A stretch of DNA of 64,000 nucleotides from Halobacillus sp. Nhm2S1 (GCF_019599545.1 NZ_JAIEZV010000001.1:124001-188000); one strand, 5' to 3'; positions 53,786 through 63,943 are shown, counted from the first letter of the stretch. Numbers and translations: made by a program. Notes: generated by a model not told the origin, from the sequence alone.

Positions 53786-56587
53786 ATGAAGAGATTTGCA
53801 ATTGTGGATTTAGAGACAACAGGAAATGCGGCATCAAAAGGGGATCGGATCATAGAAATCGGTGTGGTTGTTATGGAGGAAAATGGGACAATCGTGGAAG
53901 AGTTTTCTTCTCTTGTTTATCCTGAAAAAGAAATTCCCCCATTTATACGATCATTAACTGGAATCGAAAATGACGATGTTTTGGATGCACCGCTCTTCTC
54001 TGAAATCGTCGAGGATGTCTATCCTCTGTTTCAACATGCTTTCATCGTGGCGCATAATATCGAATTCGATCTTGGATTTTTAAATGATGAATTGACCCGA
54101 TGCGGTTATCAACCGTTACATAATCCGATCATTGATACCGTTGAGTTCGCACGCATATTGATGCCGACTTCTCCTACTTTCAAATTAGGGCAGCTGGCAG
54201 AACGTCTGGAGATGGGGCATGATCGACCACACCGAGCATTGTCAGATGCTCAGGTGACCGCCGATCTACTTCTTTATTTGTTGAAAGAACTTCAGCGTCT
54301 CCCTGAACGCACCATTCATCATTTGCTAAAGATTGAAGGGAAATTGAAAAGTGATTTCAGGGAGTTCTTTCTCAAATATTTAGAAGAAAAAAGGTATGGT
54401 ACGAACCCTGAATCTGATGTGATGCTGAAGCACGGAATTGCCGTCAGGAAGCAAGTGCAGGAGCGTGAATCTAAAACTGTTCAACTTCCAGCGTTCGACA
54501 CATGGAAAACGCAAGTGTTTGAGGGAGAAAATGGCCTCGAAAGCCTGCTTCCTGATTATGAAGTCCGAAAAGGGCAGCAGGAAATGACTTCAAGTGTCAA
54601 ACAAGCTCTAGAAGAAAATAAGCACGCGATCATAGAAGCAGGTGCTGGAACGGGCAAATCAGTCGCTTATCTACTATCCGCTGCTTTCCAAGCTATGCAA
54701 AGTGGTAAACGTGTCGTCATCTCCACACACACAACAAGTCTTCAGAAACAATTGCTAGAGGAAGAAATACCAAAAGTTGAACGGATGTTTCCCCGTCCGA
54801 TTAAAGCTGTGCTTTATAAAGGAAAAGCTCATTACATTAGTTTGATACACTTTCATTATGAACTTGAACGATCGTACCAGGATAACTACGATATTGCACT
54901 GACAAAGGCTATGATCCTCGTTTGGTTGACCAAAACGCGGACAGGCGATGTAGATGAAATTCAACTCCCTTCAAATGGAAGACAGTTTTGGCATAAAGTG
55001 TCTTCGGAACAATCAAGCAAAACCGTCAGACTTGGTTTCACGGATGATAGTTTTTTCCAGTGGGCTCAAGAGAAAGCGGCTCAAGCCGACCTTGTCATTA
55101 CCAATCATGCCCTTCTGTGTATGGATATAATGAAAGAGGAATCGGCGTTGCCTGATTATGAGCATGTGATTATTGATGAAGCTCATCATTTGGAAGCTGT
55201 AGCTAGTCGGTACTTTGGTGTGCGAATGAATTATCGTGAACTTCAACGGCATTTGACCCAATTTGGAGAGATCCTCCATAAGAGTCTTTATAAGGGTTGG
55301 TCTTTGCAGGAAGACTTTTACACCAATCTAATCAAAGGTCAACAATCCATTGATGAGGCGAAGGAAGAGCTGAGCCATCTTTCACGTTATATTTATCAAA
55401 GCGTCAAAAAGCAGAAGCGGTTAGGGAAAGGGAAGAGTGATATTGGACGGACCCAGCTTCTTTTAAAGCCCGGAGAAATGCCGGCATTTATTGACACAGC
55501 CAAAGAAATGTCCCATCGTTTCTTGGCTATGATTAAAAAGTTGATTGTCTATATGGGAAGAATGGAAGAACAGTTGAGAATGCAGCTTGCCGTCAAAGAG
55601 GACTACAGTATCCCGATCCTGCTCTCACGATTGAACAATCAAATCGATGTCTGTCACCAAATTCGCTCCCAGCTCATTCATTACTTTGATTTTACAAGAG
55701 AAGAAGAAGTAAAATGGGTGGAAATTGAAGGAGAAGGTGCCGTTAACGCGATCTACTTATTCAGTGAACCGTATGATGTCGCTCATCTGCTCGAACAACG
55801 ACTTTTCAAAAGGAAGAGCAGTGTAATTTTAACGAGTGCCACCTTAACCACAGATGGTTCTTTCGATTACATTCGGAAATCCTTAGGGATGAAAGGTCTT
55901 GTCAACACAATGGAAGCTGCGATTCCGTCTCCTTATCAGTTTAAGGAGCAGGTCCAGGTTATGGTGCCGAATGATTTTCCAAATATAAAAAGTGAGCCTG
56001 ACGCGTTTGTTGAAGCACTCAGTGAAGCGATTTATTCTGTTGCAGAAGTGACGAAAGGAAGAATGCTCGTTTTATTTACTTCCTATGAAATGCTTCGTCA
56101 AACCTACTCACTTTTAAAAGAGTTTATTGACCCAGAAGAGTTCATGGTTTTTGCACAAGGTGTTTCCAGTGGAAGCAGGGATCGTTTGAAAAAAAACTTT
56201 CAAGCGTTTGATCAGGCTATTCTTCTCGGGACTAGTTCTTTCTGGGAAGGGGTGGACATCCCCGGAGAGGATCTTTCCTGTTTGATGATGGTCCGTTTAC
56301 CTTTTCAACCACCAGATCAGCCTATACAATCGATTAGGAATGAGCGAATGCAAAAAGAAGGAAAAAATTCCTTTATGGAAAAATCGCTTCCTCATGCCAT
56401 TATTCGATTCAAGCAAGGTTTTGGAAGGTTGATCCGAAGCAGCTCGGATCGAGGAATCGTCTTTATTTGCGATCAGCGGTTGATGGAGGCTCGATACGGT
56501 AAATATTTCTTGAACTCCTTGCCAGAAGTTCCTGTTTCTTATGAGTCCACCCGCCAATTGATCAATAAAATTGATAAGTGGCTCTGA
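53786..56587 (+). CDS. dinG: DinG-family exonuclease/helicase
   Basis: N-terminal DnaQ-type 3'-5' exonuclease (1-170): IVDLETTGN (D8, E10), HNIEFDLGF, HRALSDAQVTADLL (H and D). From about 250 an XPD/DinG superfamily 2 helicase: EAGAGTGKS near 285 (Walker A), VIIDEAHHLE near 463, GTSSFWEGVDIPG and GFGRLIRSSSDRG. No four-Cys iron-sulfur cluster is visible, as in other Firmicute DinG nucleases. ATG 53786 (MKRFAIVDLETTG) is used; 933 residues. Confidence 0.95.
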   Translation: MKRFAIVDLETTGNAASKGDRIIEIGVVVMEENGTIVEEFSSLVYPEKEIPPFIRSLTGIENDDVLDAPLFSEIVEDVYPLFQHAFIVAHNIEFDLGFLNDELTRCGYQPLHNPIIDTVEFARILMPTSPTFKLGQLAERLEMGHDRPHRALSDAQVTADLLLYLLKELQRLPERTIHHLLKIEGKLKSDFREFFLKYLEEKRYGTNPESDVMLKHGIAVRKQVQERESKTVQLPAFDTWKTQVFEGENGLESLLPDYEVRKGQQEMTSSVKQALEENKHAIIEAGAGTGKSVAYLLSAAFQAMQSGKRVVISTHTTSLQKQLLEEEIPKVERMFPRPIKAVLYKGKAHYISLIHFHYELERSYQDNYDIALTKAMILVWLTKTRTGDVDEIQLPSNGRQFWHKVSSEQSSKTVRLGFTDDSFFQWAQEKAAQADLVITNHALLCMDIMKEESALPDYEHVIIDEAHHLEAVASRYFGVRMNYRELQRHLTQFGEILHKSLYKGWSLQEDFYTNLIKGQQSIDEAKEELSHLSRYIYQSVKKQKRLGKGKSDIGRTQLLLKPGEMPAFIDTAKEMSHRFLAMIKKLIVYMGRMEEQLRMQLAVKEDYSIPILLSRLNNQIDVCHQIRSQLIHYFDFTREEEVKWVEIEGEGAVNAIYLFSEPYDVAHLLEQRLFKRKSSVILTSATLTTDGSFDYIRKSLGMKGLVNTMEAAIPSPYQFKEQVQVMVPNDFPNIKSEPDAFVEALSEAIYSVAEVTKGRMLVLFTSYEMLRQTYSLLKEFIDPEEFMVFAQGVSSGSRDRLKKNFQAFDQAILLGTSSFWEGVDIPGEDLSCLMMVRLPFQPPDQPIQSIRNERMQKEGKNSFMEKSLPHAIIRFKQGFGRLIRSSSDRGIVFICDQRLMEARYGKYFLNSLPEVPVSYESTRQLINKIDKWL

Positions 56588-56658
56588 CTTCAGCGCATGG
56601 GACTGGACGTACCTGTTATAATAATAAGCGGACCCCGCACAATGGAGGTTTTTTAACG

Positions 56659-56829
56659 ATGGAAAATAAGATTGAAACATTATCGACAGTCCGGATCCAA
56701 AAGTCTGACGATCTTTATAAAATTGTCGATACATTGAACCGCACACTTAAAGAAGATAATCTGATGTTTGGGTTGGCACTGGATGATGACGATGCTGAGA
56801 CCGCAGTCTTCACCATTTACCGCACCTAG
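56659..56829 (+). CDS. ypmA: Small protein YpmA (DUF4264)
   Basis: 56 residues, the exact B. subtilis length, from ATG 56659 after AATGGAGG. IETLSTVRIQKSDDLYKIVD and FGLALDDDDAETAVFTIYRT. Acidic, soluble. Between dinG and ypmB as in B. subtilis. Function unknown. Confidence 0.92.
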   Translation: MENKIETLSTVRIQKSDDLYKIVDTLNRTLKEDNLMFGLALDDDDAETAVFTIYRT

Positions 56830-56833
56830 TTGG

Positions 56834-57319
56834 TTGAAGTGGAGCCTTGCGATAGCAGGAACCCTCTTTCTTTTGGCTTTTATCCTTTTCCTATGGGTAT
56901 ATATAGATGTGAACCAGGACCGCAAAGAAGGTCATCCTGAAGCAGAGGCGATTGCGAAAGAACAAGGCGACCTTACTACGATCGACCATGTATCTACATA
57001 CCATGGGAAAAGAGAGTTCCATATCGTCCAAGGAATGAACGAGTCCAAAGAAGCATCCATTTTATTCATAGACATAAAGGAAAATAAGATCCTTGATGAG
57101 GTTTCTGGAAAAGTAGCGCTTAGTTTGGAAGAGATGCGCTCCCGGTGGGAGAAAATGTGCTCAAGTTGTACTTTCAAAGATATTCAATATGGTTTTGAGG
57201 AAAATGAACCTGTCTTTCAATTGACCTATATCGATGATCAGAACCGTTATGTATTGGATTATTTCACATTGCAGGGTGAAGCGTTTGATCAGCGTTTTGC
57301 TTTCAGACAGAATGAGTAA
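56834..57319 (+). CDS. ypmB: Membrane-anchored protein YpmB (DUF5590)
   Basis: The frame is open from 56768, but a TTG at 56834, five bases after the ypmA stop, gives MKWSLAIAGTLFLLAFILF with an immediate membrane helix and 161 residues, the B. subtilis YpmB length. No clear ribosome binding site is seen, so coupling to ypmA is likely; an ATG at 56792 is an alternative. The external domain (about 30-161) is PepSY-like (DUF5590). It has two Cys (KMCSSCTFKD). Function unknown. Confidence 0.82.
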   Translation: MKWSLAIAGTLFLLAFILFLWVYIDVNQDRKEGHPEAEAIAKEQGDLTTIDHVSTYHGKREFHIVQGMNESKEASILFIDIKENKILDEVSGKVALSLEEMRSRWEKMCSSCTFKDIQYGFEENEPVFQLTYIDDQNRYVLDYFTLQGEAFDQRFAFRQNE

Positions 57320-57334
57320 AAGGAGTGAACGTTT

Positions 57335-58519
57335 ATGGAATTAGCACAACGAGTGAAAGCTTTAACACCATCAACAACACTGGCAATCACAGCCAAAGCG
57401 AAAGCATTGAAGGCTGAAGGTCATGATGTGATTGGATTGGGAGCAGGAGAACCTGACTTCAATACTCCGTCGTACATCTTGGATGCCGCTAAACGTGCGA
57501 TGGATGAAGGAATGACAAAATATACACCAGCTGGTGGAGTTCCTGAGCTGAAAAACAGCATTACAGCAAAACTGAAGCGTGATCAAGGTTTAACGTACAC
57601 AAATGAGCAAATCATTGTTACTACAGGTGCGAAGCATGCTTTGTTCACTCTGTTCCAGGTCCTTCTGAACGAGGGAGATGAAGTGATCGTCCCTGCTCCT
57701 TACTGGGTCAGTTATCCAGAACAGATTAAGCTCGCTGAAGGTAAGCCCGTCATTGTTTCAGCTGATGAATCCAATGATTTTAAACTGACACCACAGCAAC
57801 TGAAAGAAGCGATTACACCTAAAACAAAAGCGGTTATCATTAATTCTCCAAGTAACCCGACAGGTATGATGTATTCGGAATCAGAATTAAAGGCGCTCGG
57901 AGAAGTGTGCCTTGAGCATGACATCCTGATCGTGTCAGATGAAATCTACGAAAAATTGATCTATACAGATGAAAAACATGTTTCAGTTGCTCAGCTGTCT
58001 AAAGAACTGTATGATCAAACGATCATTATTAATGGGGTTTCCAAATCTCATTCGATGACAGGTTGGAGAATCGGTTTCGCTGCTGGAAATAAAACCGTTA
58101 TTAAAGCGATGTCCAATATGGCTTCCCATTCCACATCAAATCCGACCACCATTGCCCAGTATGCAGCACTCGCTGCTTATACGGCTTCCGAAGAGAAAGT
58201 AGACGAAATGAAAGAGGCATTTAAGGAACGTTTGGATGTCCTTCACAAGCGCCTGGTTCAAATTCCTGGAGTGCATTGTGCGAAACCATCTGGCGCTTTT
58301 TACCTTTTCCCTAACGTGAAAGAAGCGGTGGAGCACGGAGGCTTTGAGGATGTGGATGCATGGGTGAAAGCTTTATTGGATGAAGAAAAAGTGGCCCTTG
58401 TCCCAGGTTCAGGGTTTGGAAGCCCGGATAATGTGCGCCTGTCCTACGCGACATCCTTGGATCAGCTCGAAAAAGCAGCTCATCGAATCGAACGTTTTGT
58501 AAACAAACATCAATCTTAA
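57335..58519 (+). CDS. aspB: Aspartate aminotransferase
   Basis: Class I PLP aminotransferase, 394 residues (393 in B. subtilis). GLGAGEPDFNTPSYI, NSPSNPTGMMYS, VSDEIYEKLIY, and Schiff-base Lys in NGVSKSHSMTGWRIGFAAG near residue 237. AAAGGAG before the ATG. Makes aspartate from oxaloacetate; next to asnS as in B. subtilis. Confidence 0.96.
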   Translation: MELAQRVKALTPSTTLAITAKAKALKAEGHDVIGLGAGEPDFNTPSYILDAAKRAMDEGMTKYTPAGGVPELKNSITAKLKRDQGLTYTNEQIIVTTGAKHALFTLFQVLLNEGDEVIVPAPYWVSYPEQIKLAEGKPVIVSADESNDFKLTPQQLKEAITPKTKAVIINSPSNPTGMMYSESELKALGEVCLEHDILIVSDEIYEKLIYTDEKHVSVAQLSKELYDQTIIINGVSKSHSMTGWRIGFAAGNKTVIKAMSNMASHSTSNPTTIAQYAALAAYTASEEKVDEMKEAFKERLDVLHKRLVQIPGVHCAKPSGAFYLFPNVKEAVEHGGFEDVDAWVKALLDEEKVALVPGSGFGSPDNVRLSYATSLDQLEKAAHRIERFVNKHQS

Positions 58520-58537
58520 GCTTTTGGAGGTTTTAGT

Positions 58538-59830
58538 GTGAAAACAACGATATCTGAAGTATCAAAATATGTAGGGGAAGAAGTAACGTTAGGAGCTTGG
58601 CTTAGCAACAAACGCTCCAGTGGTAAGATTGCGTTCCTTCAACTTCGTGATGGAACAGGCTTTATGCAAGGGATCGTCGTAAAAGCAGAAATTGGAGAAG
58701 AAAAGTTTCAAGATGCGAAAGCTTTAACGCAGGAGTCTTCCCTTTATGTAACAGGTGTGATCGTGGAAGATACGCGTTCTCCACTTGGCTACGAAATGCA
58801 AGTGAAAGATTTTGAAGTAATTCATGAAGCGGTCGATTATCCGATCACACCTAAGGAGCACGGTCCTGAGTTCCTTATGGATCACCGCCATTTGTGGCTC
58901 CGTTCAAAACGTCAGCATGCTGTCATGAAAGTACGAAATGAAATCATTCGCTCCACTTATGAATTTTTCAATGACAATGGATACGTCAAAATCGATCCTC
59001 CTATTCTTACAGGATCTTCAGCAGAAGGAACGACAGAACTTTTCCATACGAAATATTTTGATGAAGATGCTTACTTGTCTCAAAGTGGTCAACTTTACAT
59101 GGAAGCTGCTGCAATGGCTTTCGGTCGAGTATTCAGTTTCGGACCGACTTTCCGTGCTGAGAAATCCAAAACCCGCCGCCACTTGATTGAATTTTGGATG
59201 ATTGAGCCTGAAATGGCATTCATGGACCATGAAGACAGCCTACAAGTCCAGGAACAGTATGTTTCTCATGTCGTACAATCGGTGCTTAAGAATTGTAAGA
59301 TCGAACTTGATGCACTCGGAAGGGACACAGAGAAACTTGAAAAAATCCAGGCTCCATTCCCGCGCATTAGTTATGACGATGCCATCCAACTTTTGAAAGA
59401 TAAAGGGTTTGATGATATCGAATGGGGAGAAGATTTTGGAGCTCCGCATGAAACAGCGATTGCAGAAAGTTATGACAAACCAGTTTTCATTACCAATTAT
59501 CCTGCTGATATTAAAGCATTCTATATGAAGCCGGATCCGGAACGCCCTGAAGTAGTTCTATGTGCAGACTTGATTGCTCCTGAAGGGTATGGTGAAATCA
59601 TCGGTGGGTCGCAACGAATCGATGATTTGGAGTTAATGCAGCAGAGATATGAAGAACATGATCTCACTGGAGATGCGTACAAATGGTATTTGCAATTACG
59701 TGAATACGGAAGTGTCCCACACTCCGGCTTTGGATTAGGACTTGAACGTACCGTTGCTTGGATCTCAGGAGTCGAGCACGTTCGCGAGACGATTCCATTC
59801 CCTCGTCTATTGAATCGACTGTACCCGTGA
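58538..59830 (+). CDS. asnS: Asparaginyl-tRNA synthetase
   Basis: Class IIb synthetase, 430 residues, same as B. subtilis. N-terminal OB fold (1-100, [20 protein letters not shown]) and catalytic core with motif 2 [21 protein letters not shown] and motif 3 [15 protein letters not shown] start after TTGGAGG. No T-box leader precedes it; it follows aspB by 18 bases. Confidence 0.97.
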   Translation: MKTTISEVSKYVGEEVTLGAWLSNKRSSGKIAFLQLRDGTGFMQGIVVKAEIGEEKFQDAKALTQESSLYVTGVIVEDTRSPLGYEMQVKDFEVIHEAVDYPITPKEHGPEFLMDHRHLWLRSKRQHAVMKVRNEIIRSTYEFFNDNGYVKIDPPILTGSSAEGTTELFHTKYFDEDAYLSQSGQLYMEAAAMAFGRVFSFGPTFRAEKSKTRRHLIEFWMIEPEMAFMDHEDSLQVQEQYVSHVVQSVLKNCKIELDALGRDTEKLEKIQAPFPRISYDDAIQLLKDKGFDDIEWGEDFGAPHETAIAESYDKPVFITNYPADIKAFYMKPDPERPEVVLCADLIAPEGYGEIIGGSQRIDDLELMQQRYEEHDLTGDAYKWYLQLREYGSVPHSGFGLGLERTVAWISGVEHVRETIPFPRLLNRLYP

Positions 59831-59852
59831 TCACTAATCATGCGGATGAACG

Positions 59853-59888
59853 AACACCGATTTAACGCTGCGGCGTATCGGTGTTTTT
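59853..59888 (+). terminator. Terminator after asnS
   Basis: Stem AACACCGAT / ATCGGTGTT with a 15-base loop and TTTC. Confidence 0.75.
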
Positions 59889-59921
59889 CATTCTATGAAG
59901 ATTAAGAATGGAGGGATTGAT

Positions 59922-60617
59922 TTGGCTAAATACCAAAGCTTTCAGAACATCATGGATAACCAAATGGTCGTTCCAACGAAACTACTTGAAAATTTTCATC
60001 AATTAAAATTGAATGAAACAGAACTGGTCGTTCTCTTACAAATCCACCGTTTTCGCACAGAAGGGAATGGATTTCCGACACCTGAACAACTGGCGACTCA
60101 TCTAACCATTACGTCCCAGGAATGTTCACAGGTACTTAGGAGCTTGATCCAAAAAAGGATGATGACCATTGAGCAAAATCAAAATGAGCATCGAGTCCTT
60201 AATGAATATTATTCACTAGAACCATTATGGGAAAAAATATTTACCGTATCCCCGAAGCCTCAAACAAGTGACAGAACTTATGATGAAAATATATTTCCAC
60301 TGTTTGAACAGGAATTCGGGAGACCCTTGTCTCCATTTGAAATTGAGACCATCAATATATGGCTTGATGAGGAAGAGCAATCTCCAGCATTGATCAAGGC
60401 TGCGTTAAGAGAAGCGGTATTAATGAGCAAACTGAACTTCAAGTACATTGACCGTATCCTGAGGGAGTGGAAGCGTAAAGGTGTTAAAACGGTGGAACAA
60501 GCCCGGGAACAGGGCAAACAGTTCCGTCAAGGACAACAGGCACCGAAAACTCAAAAGCAGGAGAATAAGAAGCGTGATATCTCCCTTTACTATAACTGGT
60601 TGGAGGAGGATTCTTAA
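59922..60617 (+). CDS. dnaD: DNA replication initiation protein DnaD
   Basis: Primosome protein that helps load the helicase. TTG at 59922 (AKYQSFQNIMDNQ) is seven bases after GGAGGGATTGA and gives 231 residues (232 in B. subtilis). N-terminal winged helix (about 15-95, LNETELVVLLQIHRF) and C-terminal DnaB_2 domain (about 120-195, FEQEFGRPLSPFEIETI), ending YYNWLEED. Confidence 0.94.
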   Translation: MAKYQSFQNIMDNQMVVPTKLLENFHQLKLNETELVVLLQIHRFRTEGNGFPTPEQLATHLTITSQECSQVLRSLIQKRMMTIEQNQNEHRVLNEYYSLEPLWEKIFTVSPKPQTSDRTYDENIFPLFEQEFGRPLSPFEIETINIWLDEEEQSPALIKAALREAVLMSKLNFKYIDRILREWKRKGVKTVEQAREQGKQFRQGQQAPKTQKQENKKRDISLYYNWLEEDS

Positions 60618-60625
60618 AACACACG

Positions 60626-61285
60626 ATGTTGAATAAACAGCAGATCCGTCATTGTCTAGATACGTTTGAAGAAATGTTTCCTGAGGCCGAGTGTGAATTG
60701 ACGCACAGCAATCCTTTTGAACTCCTCGTTGCTGTCGTTCTGTCAGCTCAGGCGACTGATGCGTTAGTGAACAAAGTGACTCCTCAACTTTTTGAGAAAT
60801 ATAAAAAGCCTGAGGACTATATCGCTGTTCCATTAGAAGAGCTACAGAATGACATCAAACGGATTGGTTTATACAGGAACAAGGCAAAGAACATAAAGAA
60901 GCTTTCCCAAACCCTTGTTGAAAAGTTTAATGGGGAGGTCCCCCCGACAAAAAAAGAGTTGGAGAGCTTAGCGGGAGTAGGTAGAAAAACGGCTAACGTC
61001 GTAGCTTCCGTCGCTTTTGATGAACCTGCTATTGCGGTGGATACTCACGTAGAGCGTGTTTCCAAACGTCTAGCTTTTTGCAGGTGGAAAGACTCTGTCT
61101 TGGAAGTCGAAAAGACATTAATGAGGAAAATCCCGGTGGAAGAGTGGAGTGTAACCCATCACCGAATGATATTTTTCGGACGCTATCACTGTAAAGCCCA
61201 GCGCCCGAATTGTGAAGAGTGTCCTTTGTTATTCTTGTGTAGGGAAGGGCAAAAACGAATGAAAAAGAAAGAAAAATCACAATAA
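60626..61285 (+). CDS. nth: Endonuclease III
   Basis: DNA glycosylase/AP lyase for oxidised pyrimidines. HhH motif LAGVGRKTANVVA (about 112-124, catalytic Lys) and AVDTHVERVSKRL (catalytic Asp). The iron-sulfur loop is complete: C-x6-C-x2-C-x5-C in CKAQRPNCEECPLLFLC (about 192-208). 219 residues. GGAGGAGG lies 15 or more bases before the ATG, so initiation may be weak or coupled to dnaD. ypoC, next in B. subtilis, is missing. Confidence 0.96.
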   Translation: MLNKQQIRHCLDTFEEMFPEAECELTHSNPFELLVAVVLSAQATDALVNKVTPQLFEKYKKPEDYIAVPLEELQNDIKRIGLYRNKAKNIKKLSQTLVEKFNGEVPPTKKELESLAGVGRKTANVVASVAFDEPAIAVDTHVERVSKRLAFCRWKDSVLEVEKTLMRKIPVEEWSVTHHRMIFFGRYHCKAQRPNCEECPLLFLCREGQKRMKKKEKSQ

Positions 61286-61322
61286 AAATACCCTCTCGAA
61301 TTTATTTCGAGAGGGTATTTTT
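61284..61322. terminator. Bidirectional terminator between nth and ponA
   Basis: Near-perfect 17-bp stem: AAAAATACCCTCTCGAA with TTCGAGAGGGTATTTTT, serving both converging genes. Confidence 0.92.
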
Positions 61323-61324
61323 GA

Positions 61325-63943
61325 TTAAGCTGCATCTTGCTGTTCCTGGTCCTCCTCAGGTGGAGGTTGTTCTTCGTCAGAACCACCGTTCCCGCCTGAA
61401 CCAGAATCATCACTTTGGTTTTGATCATCGCTTTCACCGTCATCATTAGTGCCGGATCCATCATCTTGGCCATTGCCTTGACCATTCCCTTGACCTTCTC
61501 CATTATTGTTTCCGTTGTTATTTCCTTCTCCGTCTCCTTCATTATTCTCTTCAGGAGGCCCTTCACCTTCCGTGTCCTCTTCTTGATCTTCCTGATTTTC
61601 TCCTTCTTCGGATTCTTCAGGATTTTCCTGTTCAAGAGAACCCGGGGCTTGAACCGTGACGGTAGCAGGGTCACTATTTGCTGTATTGTCGTCATCACTA
61701 ACAACGACTACAGCAAATTCGTAGGAGGCGCCTGGGTCGACGTTCGTAATTTCGACACTCGTTTCTTTCGTTGTTGTCAATTCTCTCATTTCTCCACCAT
61801 CAATGGAGGCAGCAATACGGAAACTGATGTTATCTGTATTCCCGTAAGACCAAGAAAGATCAATACTGGATGTTTCTTCATTAAATTGTCCAGCCAGGGA
61901 TTGGACAGGATCCAATTTCTGATACGTTTCTGATACTTTAGATGGCTGATTGTCTACGTGGAATAATTCCGTAACAATGCGGTCCGATGGTGTATATTCA
62001 CTAGGTAAACGTGCAGGTCTGGAACCTTTCTCGACATCTACCCATGCAACGGAATCCGGTTTAGTAAAGTCTGCTGTTTCGATTCCCTGCGATAGCTGAG
62101 TCATCAACGGCTTGTAAATCTGTTTTGGTATATCTTTCGCCGCTTGGGACATCGGATCTTCTCCATCGTAACCTGACCAAATGGAAATGGAATAGTTCGT
62201 TGTGTAACCATTAAACCAGGAGTCTGATGCATAGTCCCCACGGTTCGTGGTTCCGGTTTTTCCTGCATCAGGTACACCAGGTACGTTGGCAGCTGTCCCG
62301 GTGCCTTCGCTCATAGTGGTTTGCAGCATATTCGAAATCATAAAGGCCGTGTAACTGTTCATGGCAGACTTTGGCTCTGGCGTAAGTTCAACGGTTCCTT
62401 CTCCAGGAACTTCGACTTTGGTAACCGTATGTGGTTCATTATATACGCCTTCATTACCAAAGGCAGCGTAAGCGGCAGCCATTTCTTTAGGATTCGTTCC
62501 GGAACCTCCGCCGATGGCATCCATTTGATAAATGGTGTCGCCTCGGAAAGTAAAACCTAGCCCCTCTGCGAATTCTTGCGCTTTATCCAGTCCAACTTCA
62601 TTGATCGTTTTCAATGCTGGGATGTTCAAGGATCGACTAAGCGCATATCTAGCGGATACCCAGCCTCTGAAGTTGTTATCAAAGTTATTGACTGATTTAC
62701 CATTAACCTCGTAAGGCTCATCTTTAATTTGGTGATAAGTGGACATTTTATTATATTGAATGGCCGGACCATATGCAGTGATCGGTTTGAATGTTGAACC
62801 TGGTTGACGGTTAATTTGAGTGGCCGTATTGAACTGACCTTTTTGGTAGTTCCGGCCTCCGCCAATTGCTCGAATGGCACCTGTCTGAGTATCTGTGACA
62901 GCAACACCAGCCATTAATTTTTCATCCGGCCATGGGGTAGGCCCCTCATTGCTTAAGAGCTGTTGAACTTGTTCCTGCGCTTTAGGATCTAAAGTTGTAT
63001 AAATTTTCAACCCATCTTTATAGATATCTGAGCCATCCATTTTCTCTTTGATCTCACGTTCCACTTCATCGAGGAACGCTTGGAATGGTGCTTCTTTTTC
63101 AGGCTGTCTTTCAATCAACATGTCTTCGACCTTCACTTGGCGTGCTTCTTCAGCTTCTGCTTCTGTAATTTTTCCGTGTTGTACCATCAAGCTAAGCACC
63201 GTGTTCATTCGATCCTTTGCTAAATCCGGATTTTCAAACGGCATGTAGCCACTTGGTCTTTGCGGAAGTCCTGCCAATAAGGCGGCTTCAGGTAATGTAA
63301 GCTCACTGAGGTCTTTTTTGCCAAAATAAGTTTCTGCAGCTTCAGCAACCCCGTAAGCCCCAGCACCATAGTAAATTTTGTTCAAGTACATTTCTAAAAT
63401 CTTTTCTTTGGAATATTCCTGATCTAACTTAATTGCCATGTACTGCTCTTGCACTTTACGTTTTATGGTTTTATCTTTGGTTAAGAATGATTCTTTGACG
63501 ACTTGCTGAGTAATTGTACTGGCTCCTTCAGCACCGAACCCCCCAGTAATGTTAGCGAGGACGGCCCCTCCAATTCTTCGGAAATCAATTCCGATATGAT
63601 TGAAGAAGCGAACATCTTCGGTCGCTAGTACAGCGTCTTCAAGAACGGGAGGGATATCGTTGTACGTGATTTTCGTCCGTCGCTCGTCTCCGGCTAAATC
63701 AGCATACAAGTCTCCGTTTTTATCATAAACTTTGGAAGAGAATGGATCGGATAATTTCGATTCATCTAAACTTGGAGCCGTAGCAACATAATAGGCAAAT
63801 AATGCTCCAACCCCTAACATCAGAACGACTCCGATGGTTAAGAGGGTCATGAAAATTCTTTTGAATTTTGATGTGCTTTTTCCTTTTTTCGATGATTTCA
63901 TCTGTTTTCTTCTTGCTGTGCGTGACTGGCTATCATTGGCCAT
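61325..63943 (-). CDS. ponA: Class A penicillin-binding protein 1 with acidic tail
   Basis: Bifunctional peptidoglycan glycosyltransferase and transpeptidase, 872 residues (914 in B. subtilis). Cytoplasmic basic N-terminus, one helix (about 30-52), GT51 domain (about 75-250, ATEDVRFFNHIG, GASTITQQVVK), transpeptidase with GSTFKPI, SRSLN and KTGTT, then a fibronectin-3-like domain (about 675-760). Residues 766-872 are low-complexity Glu, Asp, Gly, Asn, Gln, Pro. ATG after TGGAGGAAATG; 16 bases after the recU stop, the standard recU-ponA unit. Confidence 0.96.
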   Translation of the reverse strand: MANDSQSRTARRKQMKSSKKGKSTSKFKRIFMTLLTIGVVLMLGVGALFAYYVATAPSLDESKLSDPFSSKVYDKNGDLYADLAGDERRTKITYNDIPPVLEDAVLATEDVRFFNHIGIDFRRIGGAVLANITGGFGAEGASTITQQVVKESFLTKDKTIKRKVQEQYMAIKLDQEYSKEKILEMYLNKIYYGAGAYGVAEAAETYFGKKDLSELTLPEAALLAGLPQRPSGYMPFENPDLAKDRMNTVLSLMVQHGKITEAEAEEARQVKVEDMLIERQPEKEAPFQAFLDEVEREIKEKMDGSDIYKDGLKIYTTLDPKAQEQVQQLLSNEGPTPWPDEKLMAGVAVTDTQTGAIRAIGGGRNYQKGQFNTATQINRQPGSTFKPITAYGPAIQYNKMSTYHQIKDEPYEVNGKSVNNFDNNFRGWVSARYALSRSLNIPALKTINEVGLDKAQEFAEGLGFTFRGDTIYQMDAIGGGSGTNPKEMAAAYAAFGNEGVYNEPHTVTKVEVPGEGTVELTPEPKSAMNSYTAFMISNMLQTTMSEGTGTAANVPGVPDAGKTGTTNRGDYASDSWFNGYTTNYSISIWSGYDGEDPMSQAAKDIPKQIYKPLMTQLSQGIETADFTKPDSVAWVDVEKGSRPARLPSEYTPSDRIVTELFHVDNQPSKVSETYQKLDPVQSLAGQFNEETSSIDLSWSYGNTDNISFRIAASIDGGEMRELTTTKETSVEITNVDPGASYEFAVVVVSDDDNTANSDPATVTVQAPGSLEQENPEESEEGENQEDQEEDTEGEGPPEENNEGDGEGNNNGNNNGEGQGNGQGNGQDDGSGTNDDGESDDQNQSDDSGSGGNGGSDEEQPPPEEDQEQQDAA
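61328..61648 (-). repeat. Low-complexity region coding the PonA tail
   Basis: About 107 codons for Glu, Asp, Gly, Asn, Gln, Ser and Pro without hydrophobic residues, with short Gly-Asn-Gln repeats at 61466-61530. Frames on the plus strand across it are by-products of the composition. Confidence 0.65.

Noticed and set aside
58500-58540. T-box leader for asnS
   Set aside because: The gap to aspB is only 18 bases; there is no room for a leader.
61415-61933. 172-codon plus-strand frame opposite ponA
   Set aside because: Arises from the low-complexity tail code; hydrophobic Ile/Val-rich nonsense product.
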